Made by a program: the position numbers and the translations under genes. The notes beneath the pieces were generated by a model. That model saw only the letters and a program-made list of their open reading frames with translations. It made no database searches and had not been told where the DNA came from. 64,000 bases of DNA from Bacillota bacterium (GTDB lineage: Bacteria; Bacillota; Clostridia; Christensenellales; Aristaeellaceae). The stretch covers positions 1-64,000 of the forward strand of contig JAEYPB010000004.1 of the NCBI GenBank assembly GCA_023411175.1, in the 5' to 3' direction. Within the stretch, counting starts at the first letter, position 1. Each line of letters starts with the position of its first letter. Positions 45,793 to 53,966 of this stretch are shown here, piece after piece.

Positions 45793-47661
45793 ATGAAGCG
45801 CATTTTGGTTTGGATGACCCTGGTCGCAATCCTGTTCACCGTAATGCCGCTCGCGAGCGCGGAGCCAGCCTACACCTATTCGAAGGATGACGTCATGGCG
45901 GCGGTCAGCGGCATGAAGCGCATGCCCGCCAACTATTATAACGCGGCTGGACTGGCATTGTCGGTGAGCCCCACCATGGGCGCGGCGAAAGCCAAGGAAG
46001 TCACGCAGAAGGTGTATACGCTTTGGGCGTTTCTTTCGGCACACGCCTACACTTACAGCGGGAATGCTTCCATCGCAAATGCGCTGACGGATGAGCAATT
46101 GGCCGCAGCTTCCGCCTATCTCATCGCCAACCGTCAGTATTTTGGCGCGGAGGCCACCGACGTTCTGTGGGACTTCCTTCGGACGACAAAGGGTAACACG
46201 CTTGTGAAGCCCGGCATCCCACACAGCCTGCTGGGCGTGAAATTCGACGCGGCGACGAAGGGCGGGTCCGCGACCGTGAAGGTATACACGACGGCGGCGG
46301 CCGGCGAGGTCTGGGTTTCCGATACAAAGGGCAAAGCGATCAGCAATGTCAGCACCGGGACCGCTTACAATGGAACCTTTGCCTCCTTCAAGGAGTACAT
46401 CCTGACGGTCAACTACGCCACGGCGGGTAAGAACGCCGTGCAGATCCACGGAGTGGACGCGGCCGATTCCAGCTACTATCTTACAACCACCGTGGACGTA
46501 AAGGGTCCGGCAGCCACCGGCACCACCGGCATCAACAGGGCGGCCGTGGTTTCGAAGGTGAAATCCAATTCGGTGCCGCAGGGCACGGCCAGTTCCATTC
46601 AGGTCACCACCTCCAGCGGCACGGGCGTTGTGAAGATCACCAACTCGAAAGGCACCTTGCTTGCGTTCAGCGATGAACCCACAACCGTTGGCGCCTCCAG
46701 CAAGGTCTTTACCCTGAGCTACTGCTTCCCCAGCGCGGGCAACCAGTCCATCCGCGCGTATGCCGGTACGGAAAGCGGCGGCGCCGTGCTCTGGAACAAG
46801 ACGTACAAGACCGCTACCGTCAAGGTGTCTTCGGCGGCCAGCGGCGCCAAGATCTCCAAAGCCACCGCCGCCAGCGTAATGCGCGGGCAGGAATTGACGG
46901 TCAGGGTTACCACCTCTACCGGCGCGACCCGCGTTCAACTGCTTGACGCCAGCAACGAGCTGGTGGACTTTAAAGCGGTTCCCACATCCAGCACCTCGAA
47001 GACGCGCACCTTTGAGTTGAAGTACACAACGAACAAGGCGGGCAGCCACAAGCTCTACGTACAGGCGGGCAATGCCATCGGTTGGAACTCCGCGAAAAAA
47101 ACCGTTATCGCGAAGGTTCTGGCGCCGACTGTTTCCAAGCTGACGGCCACCAAGGTGCTGCGCGGAAAGCCCGTCACGATTTCGGGCACCACCACCGCCG
47201 CAACCGCTACGCACGCGCGCTTGGTCGACGTCAATGGCAACCCGCTCAAGAATACTACGCCCGCCGTTGCGACCATTGTTAACCAGAGCTTCTCCTTTAC
47301 GTGGGATCCGAAGATCTCCGGGAAGAAGGTCGTCTACGCGCAGGTCAACGACGGCATCGGCTGGAGCGCGAAAAAGGCCGTGACGGTGTACTTCCTGAAC
47401 CCCGGGATCAAAGTGAGTGCCACCAAGGCGCGGCGCGGTACACCCTCCACCATTACGGTGAGGGCATCCGAAACGGTTGTGGAAGTCCAGTTGTATGACA
47501 GCAAGAAGAGACTTGTTCAGACCGTGACCGAGCGCAACGCCAGCAACTACTTTATGCTGAAATACACCGCGTCCACCAAGGGCAAGAAGACGGTCTACCT
47601 TCGGTTCCGTGACGGCATCGGCTGGAGCGGCTATGTCAAGGGGAGCATCACATTCACCTGA
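45793..47661 (+). CDS. Secreted protein with five Ig-like tandem repeats
   Basis: This 622-residue protein has a signal peptide (1-23), a helical N-terminal domain (about 24-140) and five diverged beta-sandwich repeats of about 90 residues (roughly 146-237, 251-346, 353-443, 446-535, 538-622). The last three share the start xAxxVxRGxxxxI and the end GIGWxxxxK. It is Thr/Ser/Lys-rich, has no cysteine cluster, no anchor and no sorting signal. GGAGGG precedes the start. It lies at the entrance of the polysaccharide locus and could be an adhesin or matrix protein (inference). Confidence 0.82.
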   Translation: MKRILVWMTLVAILFTVMPLASAEPAYTYSKDDVMAAVSGMKRMPANYYNAAGLALSVSPTMGAAKAKEVTQKVYTLWAFLSAHAYTYSGNASIANALTDEQLAAASAYLIANRQYFGAEATDVLWDFLRTTKGNTLVKPGIPHSLLGVKFDAATKGGSATVKVYTTAAAGEVWVSDTKGKAISNVSTGTAYNGTFASFKEYILTVNYATAGKNAVQIHGVDAADSSYYLTTTVDVKGPAATGTTGINRAAVVSKVKSNSVPQGTASSIQVTTSSGTGVVKITNSKGTLLAFSDEPTTVGASSKVFTLSYCFPSAGNQSIRAYAGTESGGAVLWNKTYKTATVKVSSAASGAKISKATAASVMRGQELTVRVTTSTGATRVQLLDASNELVDFKAVPTSSTSKTRTFELKYTTNKAGSHKLYVQAGNAIGWNSAKKTVIAKVLAPTVSKLTATKVLRGKPVTISGTTTAATATHARLVDVNGNPLKNTTPAVATIVNQSFSFTWDPKISGKKVVYAQVNDGIGWSAKKAVTVYFLNPGIKVSATKARRGTPSTITVRASETVVEVQLYDSKKRLVQTVTERNASNYFMLKYTASTKGKKTVYLRFRDGIGWSGYVKGSITFT

Positions 47662-47680
47662 CGTACGCGGGCGCTTCGTA

Positions 47681-47717
47681 AAGCATGACGCCCTTTCATC
47701 AGCAGGGCGTCATGCTT
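47681..47717 (+). terminator. Hairpin after the repeat-protein gene
   Basis: The 14-bp perfect stem AAGCATGACGCCCT / AGGGCGTCATGCTT has a 9-base loop; the tail is CCCCTTC, with few T. Confidence 0.7.
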
Positions 47718-47854
47718 CCCCTTCATAAATAAAGCGGACGGACTCTCTGGAGCGCGGTTTCCCATTTCTTATGAAATGACTGGCGCTGGCCTGAAGTCGG
47801 CGGGGATCTGTCGCTGACTGGGCGGATGGTCTGTTTCCCGAGTTTGCTGCCCTC

Positions 47855-48000
47855 AGCGAACCGCCATAGCAGATCAACAGCATCAAAAGGATGTGTCTCT
47901 GGTCGGGCCCCGATCGCCGCTGCCGCGGGAAACTGAGCAGTACGGCTTCCTGCGAAACGCAGCGGCTCTGGTCAAGCCCGGCCTCAATTGCGCCTAAACG
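47855..48000 (+). pseudogene. Relic of a priming sugar-phosphate transferase gene (3' part)
   Basis: The stretch 47896-47993 translates to SLVGPRSPLPRETEQYG and ends LVKPGLNCA before a stop. This matches residues 158-189 of the intact sugar transferase encoded at 49357 (SLVGPRPPLPQEVEKYG; LVKPGLTC). Nucleotide similarity extends upstream to about 47855 (GATCAACA block). It may continue weakly downstream to about 48055, where CATGGTTGAAGA resembles CATGTTTGAAGA of the intact gene. The catalytic core is missing, so it is non-functional. It is evidence of a former second copy or of an exchange at this locus. Confidence 0.75.
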
Positions 48001-48352
48001 CGCATTGTAGGGTGAAAAAGGAAGATGCACATGGTTGAAGAAAGCCTTTACAATGCGTCGATGGCAGGATGTCTCACATCAAACCGCCGGATCGGATTTA
48101 TAGATGCTCGTGAAAGCCGGTCAGCGTCTATGGACATTGAACGAATCCATAGCACGCGAAGCCCTGGTTTTGAGGTCTGTGCCTGAGCAAGTATTAATCT
48201 GAATGAAGCGGAAGCTTCGACCGAAAGCGAAATTCATGCCGAGTATCAAAGGGTTAAGTCATCGAGTGCGCGGACCAGAATCAATAAAGCCTAGCTTGAG
48301 TAACGACGTGGTATGATCCGCGAAGGAAGAAGTTGACGATGAGGTGTTTGGT
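48001..48352 (+). other. Remainder of the gap before the first LCP gene
   Basis: The only frame with a start is a 51-codon one at 48031-48186, which has no homologue I recognise and probably overlaps the tail of the transferase relic. An extended -10 box TGG-TATGAT at about 48309-48317 could promote the LCP gene. Base composition is lower in GC than the flanking genes. Confidence 0.4.
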
Positions 48353-49294
48353 TTGAACATGAAATACTGGATTGTGGCGTTGGTCATGGTTCTTATCATG
48401 TCAATCGGCATGCAGGGACTCGTTGCGTTCGCGGAAGCCGTCGACGCTACGGGCGCTGTCGAAGAAACTGCGGCACCGGATGTCCCGGCGAACAGCGACT
48501 GGTGGAACATTCTTCTCCTGGGTGGCGACTCGCGCAGCAAGTCGTCGTACGAGCGCACGGACTCGATGATCGTGCTCTCTGTCAACATCAAAGAGGGCAA
48601 GGCCAAGATGACCTCGATCATGCGGGACACCTGGGTCGGCTACCCGGGCAAGAGCAGCCACGGCAAGATCAACGCGGCCAATGTCTATGGCGGGCCGGAG
48701 CTGGCCATGGCGACGGTCAACGAGAACTTCGGGCTTGATATCAAGGAGTACGTGCTCATCAACATGGCTGGGCTCGTCAATATCATCGATCAGGTTGGTG
48801 GCGTTGACATTCCCGTCACAGCGAGCGAGAAGAAGTGGACAAACAAGTATGCCAAGGATTTCATCAAAAACTTTGGCGCTTACGACGGGGCGACTTCGCT
48901 GAAAGAAACCGGCGATTCTGTACACCTGAATGGGCTACTGGCGATGTCCTACTGCCGGAACCGTTATACCGGCACGGATTACGCCCGCACGCAGCGGCAG
49001 CGCACGGTGCTGTTGGCGGTTCTCGAGAAGCTGAAAATAGAGAATGCAGCGCAGCTCATGTCCGTTGCGGCGTCCATCATTGAGAGCGTCGAAACGAATC
49101 TGAACTACGCGAATGTCTTTGAGCTGGCGACCCTCGGACTGAGCCTCGACATGCGAACAATCGAGCAGAACCGCATCCCGGCGGACGGCACCTTCAAATC
49201 GGGCATGAAGAACGGCACTTGGTCCATCCGGCCTGACTTTGAAAAGAACAAGGATTTGCTGCACGCGTTCATTTACGAGAGCGCCCCGCAGTAA
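48353..49294 (+). CDS. LCP (LytR-CpsA-Psr) family cell-wall glycopolymer ligase, copy 1
   Basis: This 313-residue protein has a signal or anchor segment (about 3-29) and a complete LCP domain. Motifs are NILLLGGDSR, ERTDSMIVLSVN, MTSIMRDTWV, KINAANVYGG and the C-terminal CRNRYTGTDYARTQRQR with the arginines that bind the polyprenyl diphosphate. It attaches a lipid-linked glycopolymer to peptidoglycan. The start is TTG 48353 (6 bases after GAGGTG) or ATG 48359. It is clearly paralogous to the LCP protein at 62819; the two enclose the polysaccharide genes. Confidence 0.93.
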   Translation: MNMKYWIVALVMVLIMSIGMQGLVAFAEAVDATGAVEETAAPDVPANSDWWNILLLGGDSRSKSSYERTDSMIVLSVNIKEGKAKMTSIMRDTWVGYPGKSSHGKINAANVYGGPELAMATVNENFGLDIKEYVLINMAGLVNIIDQVGGVDIPVTASEKKWTNKYAKDFIKNFGAYDGATSLKETGDSVHLNGLLAMSYCRNRYTGTDYARTQRQRTVLLAVLEKLKIENAAQLMSVAASIIESVETNLNYANVFELATLGLSLDMRTIEQNRIPADGTFKSGMKNGTWSIRPDFEKNKDLLHAFIYESAPQ

Positions 49295-49356
49295 CGCGGA
49301 ACTGGTCCGAAGACGGCGTTAACCGGGCAATTAAAGCGATTGGAAGGAAGCGGCAC

Positions 49357-50073
49357 ATGATCCAAAGAGAAACCGAGTGGCAGGAGCGGGAAGAGGTTCC
49401 TCTGGTTCTGTCAGAGCGGGTGCATAGTTCTTCACGGCCAAACCTTCGGGTATATGCCCATGAATCCCGCTTCTATCTGATCGCGAAGCGAACGATGGAC
49501 ATCGTGCTTTCGAGCGTGGCGTTGGCAGTACTTTTTCCTTTCCTTGTCGTCGTGTCCGTAATCATCTACCTGGACGATCCAACAGGCGGCCCCGTCTTTG
49601 TGCAGGACAGGGTCGGGAAAAATGGAAAGATATTTAAATTCCTGAAGTTCAGAAGCATGGTCGTGGACGCCGAGGAGCGCCTGGAGGAACTCAAGGACAA
49701 GAACGAGATGGACGGCCCGGTCTTCAAGATCCGGAACGACCCCCGCGTCACCCGTTTCGGTCGGTTCATCCGCAGAACCAGCATCGACGAATTGCCGCAA
49801 CTGATCAACATCATCCTGGGGAACATGTCGCTGGTCGGGCCCAGGCCGCCGCTACCCCAGGAAGTAGAGAAGTACGGCCCCTACGAAATGCAGCGGCTTC
49901 TGGTCAAGCCCGGCCTCACCTGCTACTGGCAGGCGCGCGGGCGCAACGAGATCATGTTTGAAGAGTGGATGGAGCTGGACATGAAGTACGTGCACCATCA
50001 CAGTCTTTGGATCGACATTAAGCTCCTGCTTTTAACTGTGCGGAGCGTTGTGACGGGGAAAGGCGCCATGTAG
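49357..50073 (+). CDS. Priming undecaprenyl-phosphate sugar phosphotransferase (WcaJ/RfbP C-terminal type)
   Basis: This 238-residue protein has an N-terminal cytoplasmic stretch, one membrane segment (about 47-72) and the bacterial sugar transferase domain. Motifs are FVQDRVGKNGKIFKFLKFRS, NDPRVTRFGRFIRRTSIDELPQ and LVGPRPPLP. It transfers a sugar 1-phosphate to undecaprenyl phosphate, starting repeat-unit synthesis. AAGGAAG precedes the start. The sugar used is unknown. Confidence 0.95.
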   Translation: MIQRETEWQEREEVPLVLSERVHSSSRPNLRVYAHESRFYLIAKRTMDIVLSSVALAVLFPFLVVVSVIIYLDDPTGGPVFVQDRVGKNGKIFKFLKFRSMVVDAEERLEELKDKNEMDGPVFKIRNDPRVTRFGRFIRRTSIDELPQLINIILGNMSLVGPRPPLPQEVEKYGPYEMQRLLVKPGLTCYWQARGRNEIMFEEWMELDMKYVHHHSLWIDIKLLLLTVRSVVTGKGAM

Positions 50074-50224
50074 CCAAAGGTTGGGTTAACCAATCGCCCC
50101 AAGTACAAGCCCCACGGTGATACACCCAAGGATAGAGGGTTGCTGCTGGTCATCGACTTACAGGGGTGAAGATTCCTGCTGCTCTTTCACCGCTTGGGCT
50201 CGTTGAGATAGAGTGGAAAGCTGC

Positions 50225-50253
50225 TTGTTGTCTTGAACAGTATCTGATATAAT
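50225..50253 (+). promoter_or_regulatory. Internal promoter of the polysaccharide locus
   Basis: TTGTTG, a 17-base spacer and TATAAT lie 55 bases before the radical SAM gene, in a 235-base gap without a gene. Confidence 0.65.
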
Positions 50254-50308
50254 TCTCCGCGGTTTAGTTATGGGTGTTCTTGTATAGCGAACGAAAGGAA
50301 AACATTTG

Positions 50309-51319
50309 ATGGCCAAGCGCAATCTTTACGGAACCGTTATCGTCACATATCGCTGCAACGCTCGGTGCAATATGTGTGATTGCTTTAAGGATCCCTCAAA
50401 GCCTTCAGAGGAAATTTCGCTGGATGTAATTCGGAAGCTTCCAGAGATGGCCTTCACCAACATCACTGGTGGCGAGCCCTTCATCCGGCAGGACATTCCG
50501 GAGATCGTGCGGGAACTGTACAAGAAGACCGACCGCATCGTCATCTCAACCAACGGCTATTTTTCCGACCGCATTATCGCGCTTTGCAAGGAGTTTCCGC
50601 AGATTGGGATCCGCATTAGCATCGAAGGGCTGCAGGAGACAAACGACGCGATCCGCGGCATTCCCGACGGCTTCAACCGCGGCTATGGCACGCTCAAAAG
50701 GCTGGTGGAGATGAAGCACCCGGACGTGGGCTTTGGCATGACCGTGCAGGACATGAACTGCCACGAACTGGTGCCGCTGTACCGCCTGTCGGACGAGTTG
50801 AACATGGAGTTTGCGACGGCGACGCTGCACAACTCGTTCTACTTCCGCAAAAACGATAACAAAATCGTTGATAAGCCCGAAGTCAGTCGGTGCTTTGAGG
50901 ACCTGATCAACGAGCTACTCGCTTCCAAGTCGCCGAAGAAGTGGTTTCGCGCCTATTTCAACCATGGGTTGATCAACTATATCTACGGCCAGAAGCGGCT
51001 GCTGCCCTGCGAAATGTCAGATGACGGCTTTTTCATTGATCCCTTCGGCGACGTGCTGCCATGCAACGGTATGGCTGAGAAGGCGTCGATGGGGAACCTC
51101 AACGATATGACCTGGGATGAGCTTTGGAACAGCGAGCAGGCCAAAAAAGTGCGCAGCCAAGTGAAACACTGTGATCGAAACTGCTGGATGATCGGCAGCG
51201 CGTCTCCTGCGATGCACAAACGCATATGGGTTCCTGCATGGTGGATTGCCAAGCACAAGCTGTTTATGGGAAACCGCTACCGGTTGAGCGAGAACAAGTT
51301 TATACCCGATGAGAAGTAA
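50309..51319 (+). CDS. Radical SAM/SPASM-domain protein of the polysaccharide locus
   Basis: This 336-residue protein has the [4Fe-4S] motif CNARCNMC near residue 17, ITGGEPF for SAM binding and VISTNGY. The C-terminal SPASM region has cysteines in LLPCEMSDDG, VLPCNGM and KHCDRNCWMIG, which can bind auxiliary clusters. Family members modify peptides or carry out sugar chemistry (such as dehydrogenation or epimerisation). The position between priming transferase and glycosyltransferase suggests modification of a polysaccharide precursor (inference). The start at 50309 has AAAGGAA about 8 bases upstream. Confidence 0.9.
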   Translation: MAKRNLYGTVIVTYRCNARCNMCDCFKDPSKPSEEISLDVIRKLPEMAFTNITGGEPFIRQDIPEIVRELYKKTDRIVISTNGYFSDRIIALCKEFPQIGIRISIEGLQETNDAIRGIPDGFNRGYGTLKRLVEMKHPDVGFGMTVQDMNCHELVPLYRLSDELNMEFATATLHNSFYFRKNDNKIVDKPEVSRCFEDLINELLASKSPKKWFRAYFNHGLINYIYGQKRLLPCEMSDDGFFIDPFGDVLPCNGMAEKASMGNLNDMTWDELWNSEQAKKVRSQVKHCDRNCWMIGSASPAMHKRIWVPAWWIAKHKLFMGNRYRLSENKFIPDEK

Positions 51320-52424
51320 GCGGGATACCAGACCGCTTCGCGTCGTGATGCTGGGACACAAGCGTGTGCCCGGCCGGGAAGGCGGTGTCGAAGTGGTCGT
51401 GGAGGAGTTGGCCACCCGGATGGCGGAGCAGGGCGTCTATGTGACGCTTATCAACCGCTATCGGAGAAGCGGTGCGCGCATGAACAGCTACAAGGGTGCG
51501 CAGATTCGCCGTGCTTTCACGCTGGAGAGCCGCAGCCTCAACGCCGTTGTCTACGCCTTTTTTGCGATGTTGATGGCCGCGTTCGGCCGCTACGACGTGA
51601 TCCACGTGCACGCCGAGGGTTCCTGCGCGATGCTGCCAATTGCCAAACTGACCCGAAAGCGCACGGTGGCCACCATCCACGGGCTGGACTGGCAGCGCGC
51701 CAAGTGGGGCGGCTTCGCGACGCGCTTTCTGCGCTATGGCGAGAAGTGCGCGGCAAAGTACGCGGACGAGGTGATCGTGCTCTCGAAGAGCGTCCAGGAT
51801 TACTTTCTCACGCAGTACGGCCGCGAGACGCGGCTGATCGGAAATGGCGTAAGGCCCACGGTGAACCGTTCCGTGTGCCTGATCGCCGAAAAGTGGGGAC
51901 TTCAGGCAGGCGGATACATCCTTTTCCTGGCGCGAATCGTGCCGGAGAAAGGGCTTCACGATCTGCTGGACGCATTTGCCGCGCTCGATACCGGCATGAA
52001 GCTGGTCGTCGCCGGCGACAACAGCCACGCCGCCGACTATTTCCATGCCGTCCGGGAAAAAGCCGCGAAGGATCCCCGCGTGATCATGGTGGGCTTCGCC
52101 TCGGGAGAGATTTTGGACGAGCTCTATACGAACTGCTTTCTCTATGTACTTCCCAGCAGCATTGAGGGCATGCCGATGACGCTCCTCGAGGCGATGAGCC
52201 ATGGTTGCCTGTGCTTGGTCAGCGACATTCCGGAGAACACGGACGTGCTGAACGGCGCGGGCCTTACGTTTGGAACGGGTGATGTCGAATCGCTCCGGAA
52301 CGCACTGGGAGGCGCGCTGACGGGTGACGGATTCCAGGCGTTGAAGGACGCGGCCCGCGTCCGGGCCGGACAATTTGGCTGGGACAGCGTCGTTGACCGC
52401 ACGCTGGAACTCTACGCTGATTGA
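51309..52424 (+). CDS. Glycosyltransferase family 4 protein (GT-B)
   Basis: This 371-residue enzyme has the N-terminal acceptor domain (LGHKRVPGREGGVEVVVEEL) and the donor domain with LARIVPEKGLHDLLDAF. The EGMPMTLLEAMSHGC segment is the EX7E-type nucleotide-sugar site. It adds one sugar of the repeat unit on the cytoplasmic face. The start overlaps the radical SAM stop by 11 bases. Confidence 0.94.
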   Translation: MRSKRDTRPLRVVMLGHKRVPGREGGVEVVVEELATRMAEQGVYVTLINRYRRSGARMNSYKGAQIRRAFTLESRSLNAVVYAFFAMLMAAFGRYDVIHVHAEGSCAMLPIAKLTRKRTVATIHGLDWQRAKWGGFATRFLRYGEKCAAKYADEVIVLSKSVQDYFLTQYGRETRLIGNGVRPTVNRSVCLIAEKWGLQAGGYILFLARIVPEKGLHDLLDAFAALDTGMKLVVAGDNSHAADYFHAVREKAAKDPRVIMVGFASGEILDELYTNCFLYVLPSSIEGMPMTLLEAMSHGCLCLVSDIPENTDVLNGAGLTFGTGDVESLRNALGGALTGDGFQALKDAARVRAGQFGWDSVVDRTLELYAD

Positions 52425-52441
52425 GGAGGAACCGCATTCAA

Positions 52442-53257
52442 ATGGAACAGACACATTGTGATCCGGCTGTACACGACGGGCTTCTTATCATGCTCAAGGA
52501 TTTCGATAGGATCTGCCGAGAACATCATATCCGCTATTCGCTGCACGGAGGAACGCTGCTGGGGGCAATCCGGCACAAGGGCTTCATCCCTTGGGACGAC
52601 GACGCCGACATCTCGATCACACGTGAGGAGTACAAAAAGCTGAAGCGCGCTTTCGATTCTGAAAATTCGGATCTGCGCCTCTACGACAGCCACGGGCAGA
52701 TCCCCATCCTCGCCTATTGCGAAGGCCAAACCGAGCCCCTGGTCTGGGTGGATCTGTTCATCTACGATTACATCTCTGAGCGCCGCATTCCCCGCAAGCT
52801 GAAGCAGATGCTATTGACGCTTCTGAGCGCAATGTCTAAGACCCGCGAAGTATTCCTGATCAGTAAGCGGGAAAACTACGCCCCCTACAAGCGGGTGCTG
52901 TTTACCGCCGCATTCTGGTTCGGGCGGCTGTTTCCGATTTCCCTTAAGCTCAAGTGGTACCGCTGGGTATCGGAACGCGCCTTCACCGGCTCCAAAAAGT
53001 TTATTCACCGCTCCAACGATCAGCAGAGCGCGCTGGTCATCACGCTTTCGGCGGAGTGCATGGAGGATTACATCGACGTTCCTTTTGAAGACGCGCGCCT
53101 GATGGTCAGCAAGCGGTACGAGGACATCCTGGTTTCCTCCTATGGAGAGAGTTACATGCAGCCGCCCAAGGCCGAGACAATCGCCGAAGAAGCCCGGAGC
53201 CATGACAGCTTCCGAAAGGTCTACGGCAATATGTTTCGGAGGAATGCTTCGATATGA
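52442..53257 (+). CDS. LicD-family phosphotransferase
   Basis: This 271-residue protein has the LicD signature HGGTLLGAIRHKGFIPWDDD and DADISITREEYKKL. LicD proteins transfer phosphocholine or other phosphopolyols from CDP donors to surface glycans. GAGGAGG lies 12 bases before ATG 52442, a long spacer. The next gene, overlapping by 4 bases, was a CDP-donor synthase of IspD/TarI type but is now broken, so the donor supply for this LicD is uncertain. Confidence 0.93.
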   Translation: MEQTHCDPAVHDGLLIMLKDFDRICREHHIRYSLHGGTLLGAIRHKGFIPWDDDADISITREEYKKLKRAFDSENSDLRLYDSHGQIPILAYCEGQTEPLVWVDLFIYDYISERRIPRKLKQMLLTLLSAMSKTREVFLISKRENYAPYKRVLFTAAFWFGRLFPISLKLKWYRWVSERAFTGSKKFIHRSNDQQSALVITLSAECMEDYIDVPFEDARLMVSKRYEDILVSSYGESYMQPPKAETIAEEARSHDSFRKVYGNMFRRNASI

Positions 53258-53450
53258 ATATTGCACTGGTTATTGCAGGTGGCAGCGGAAAGCGGATGAG
53301 CCAGGAGATTCCGAAGCAGTTCATCAATATTTATGGGAAGCCTGGCTGATCTACACGCTGGAGTCCTTCGAGCGACATCCGCTGATCGATCATATCTTCG
53401 TGGTTTGCATCAAAGGATGGGAAGGCGTCCTGAGCGCCTACGAGGACTAA
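53254..53450 (+). pseudogene. Broken IspD/TarI-like cytidylyltransferase gene
   Basis: The start MNIALVIAGGSGKRMSQE continues to PKQFINIYGKP and is followed at once by a stop at about 53347. After a shift of frame at about 53342 (one base missing in AAGCCTGGCTGATC), the family sequence resumes as LIYTLESFERHPLIDHIFVV and ends at 53450. Only about 65 of roughly 240 residues remain, so the gene has both a frameshift and loss of the last two thirds. The intact family makes CDP-ribitol or CDP-methylerythritol. The start codon overlaps the licD stop. Confidence 0.85.
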
Positions 53451-53452
53451 CG

Positions 53453-53945
53453 ATGCGACCGGAGATGGCGGCCATCCCGGCTTACTGGGACTCACTGGAA
53501 GAGGTTTGCAGCCTCCCGCTCCTCTGTGAGAGGATGCGCGGCAGCCGGGCGTTCGTCGCCGGCGCGACCGGCAGTTCTTTCGTGTCGCCGCCGCCAGAAG
53601 GGACATCGCGGTCAAGAGCGGGGGCGAGCCGGTGCGTTTCTACTGCTACGCGGTGGACGCGGCTAGCGCGCTGGTCGCGATCCTATTATCCGGCGCAAGC
53701 GGCGAGGCCTGCAACATCGCGGATCGACATTCGGTCGTCAGCATCGTGGAGCTTACCGGCCTGATCGCGGCCGAGATCCGTGCGTTTTGAAGCGTCCACT
53801 GAGGCGGAGCGCGCCGGGTATACGGCCGTCACGCGTGGGATGCTCAGCGGGGAGAAACTGGAAGGGCTAGGCTGGCGTGCGCAGACGGATCTGCCCAGCG
53901 GCATCGCTCAGACGCTGTCCATCCTTCGGACTATGGAAACCCCAT
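53453..53945 (+). pseudogene. Broken NAD-dependent epimerase/dehydratase gene
   Basis: Three pieces of one short-chain (extended) epimerase can be read. An N-terminal part (53453-53575) includes AYWDSLEEVCSLPL and reaches the nucleotide-binding FVAGATG, where it normally continues. A C-terminal part in another frame (about 53600-53788) includes PVRFYCYAVDAASALVAILL and ACNIADRHSVVSIVEL. An end part in a further frame (53780-53940) has GYTAVTRGMLSGEKLEGLGW. An internal deletion of several hundred bases and two frame changes make it non-functional. IspD-like plus epimerase genes next to licD are a known set in Firmicute polysaccharide loci. Confidence 0.8.
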
Positions 53946-53966
53946 TGAACTTGAGAGGTGAATGGC

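Noticed and set aside
45727..47214. A 495-codon open frame on the minus strand
   Set aside because: Antisense to the secreted repeat protein, which has a promoter, ribosome site, signal peptide and repeats.
47710..48030. A 106-codon minus-strand frame
   Set aside because: It lies antisense to the sugar-transferase relic and has no features of its own.
48031..48186. A 51-codon small gene with an upstream GGAAG
   Set aside because: It probably overlaps the decayed tail of the transferase relic, and its translation resembles no known small protein; kept only as a note within the gap.
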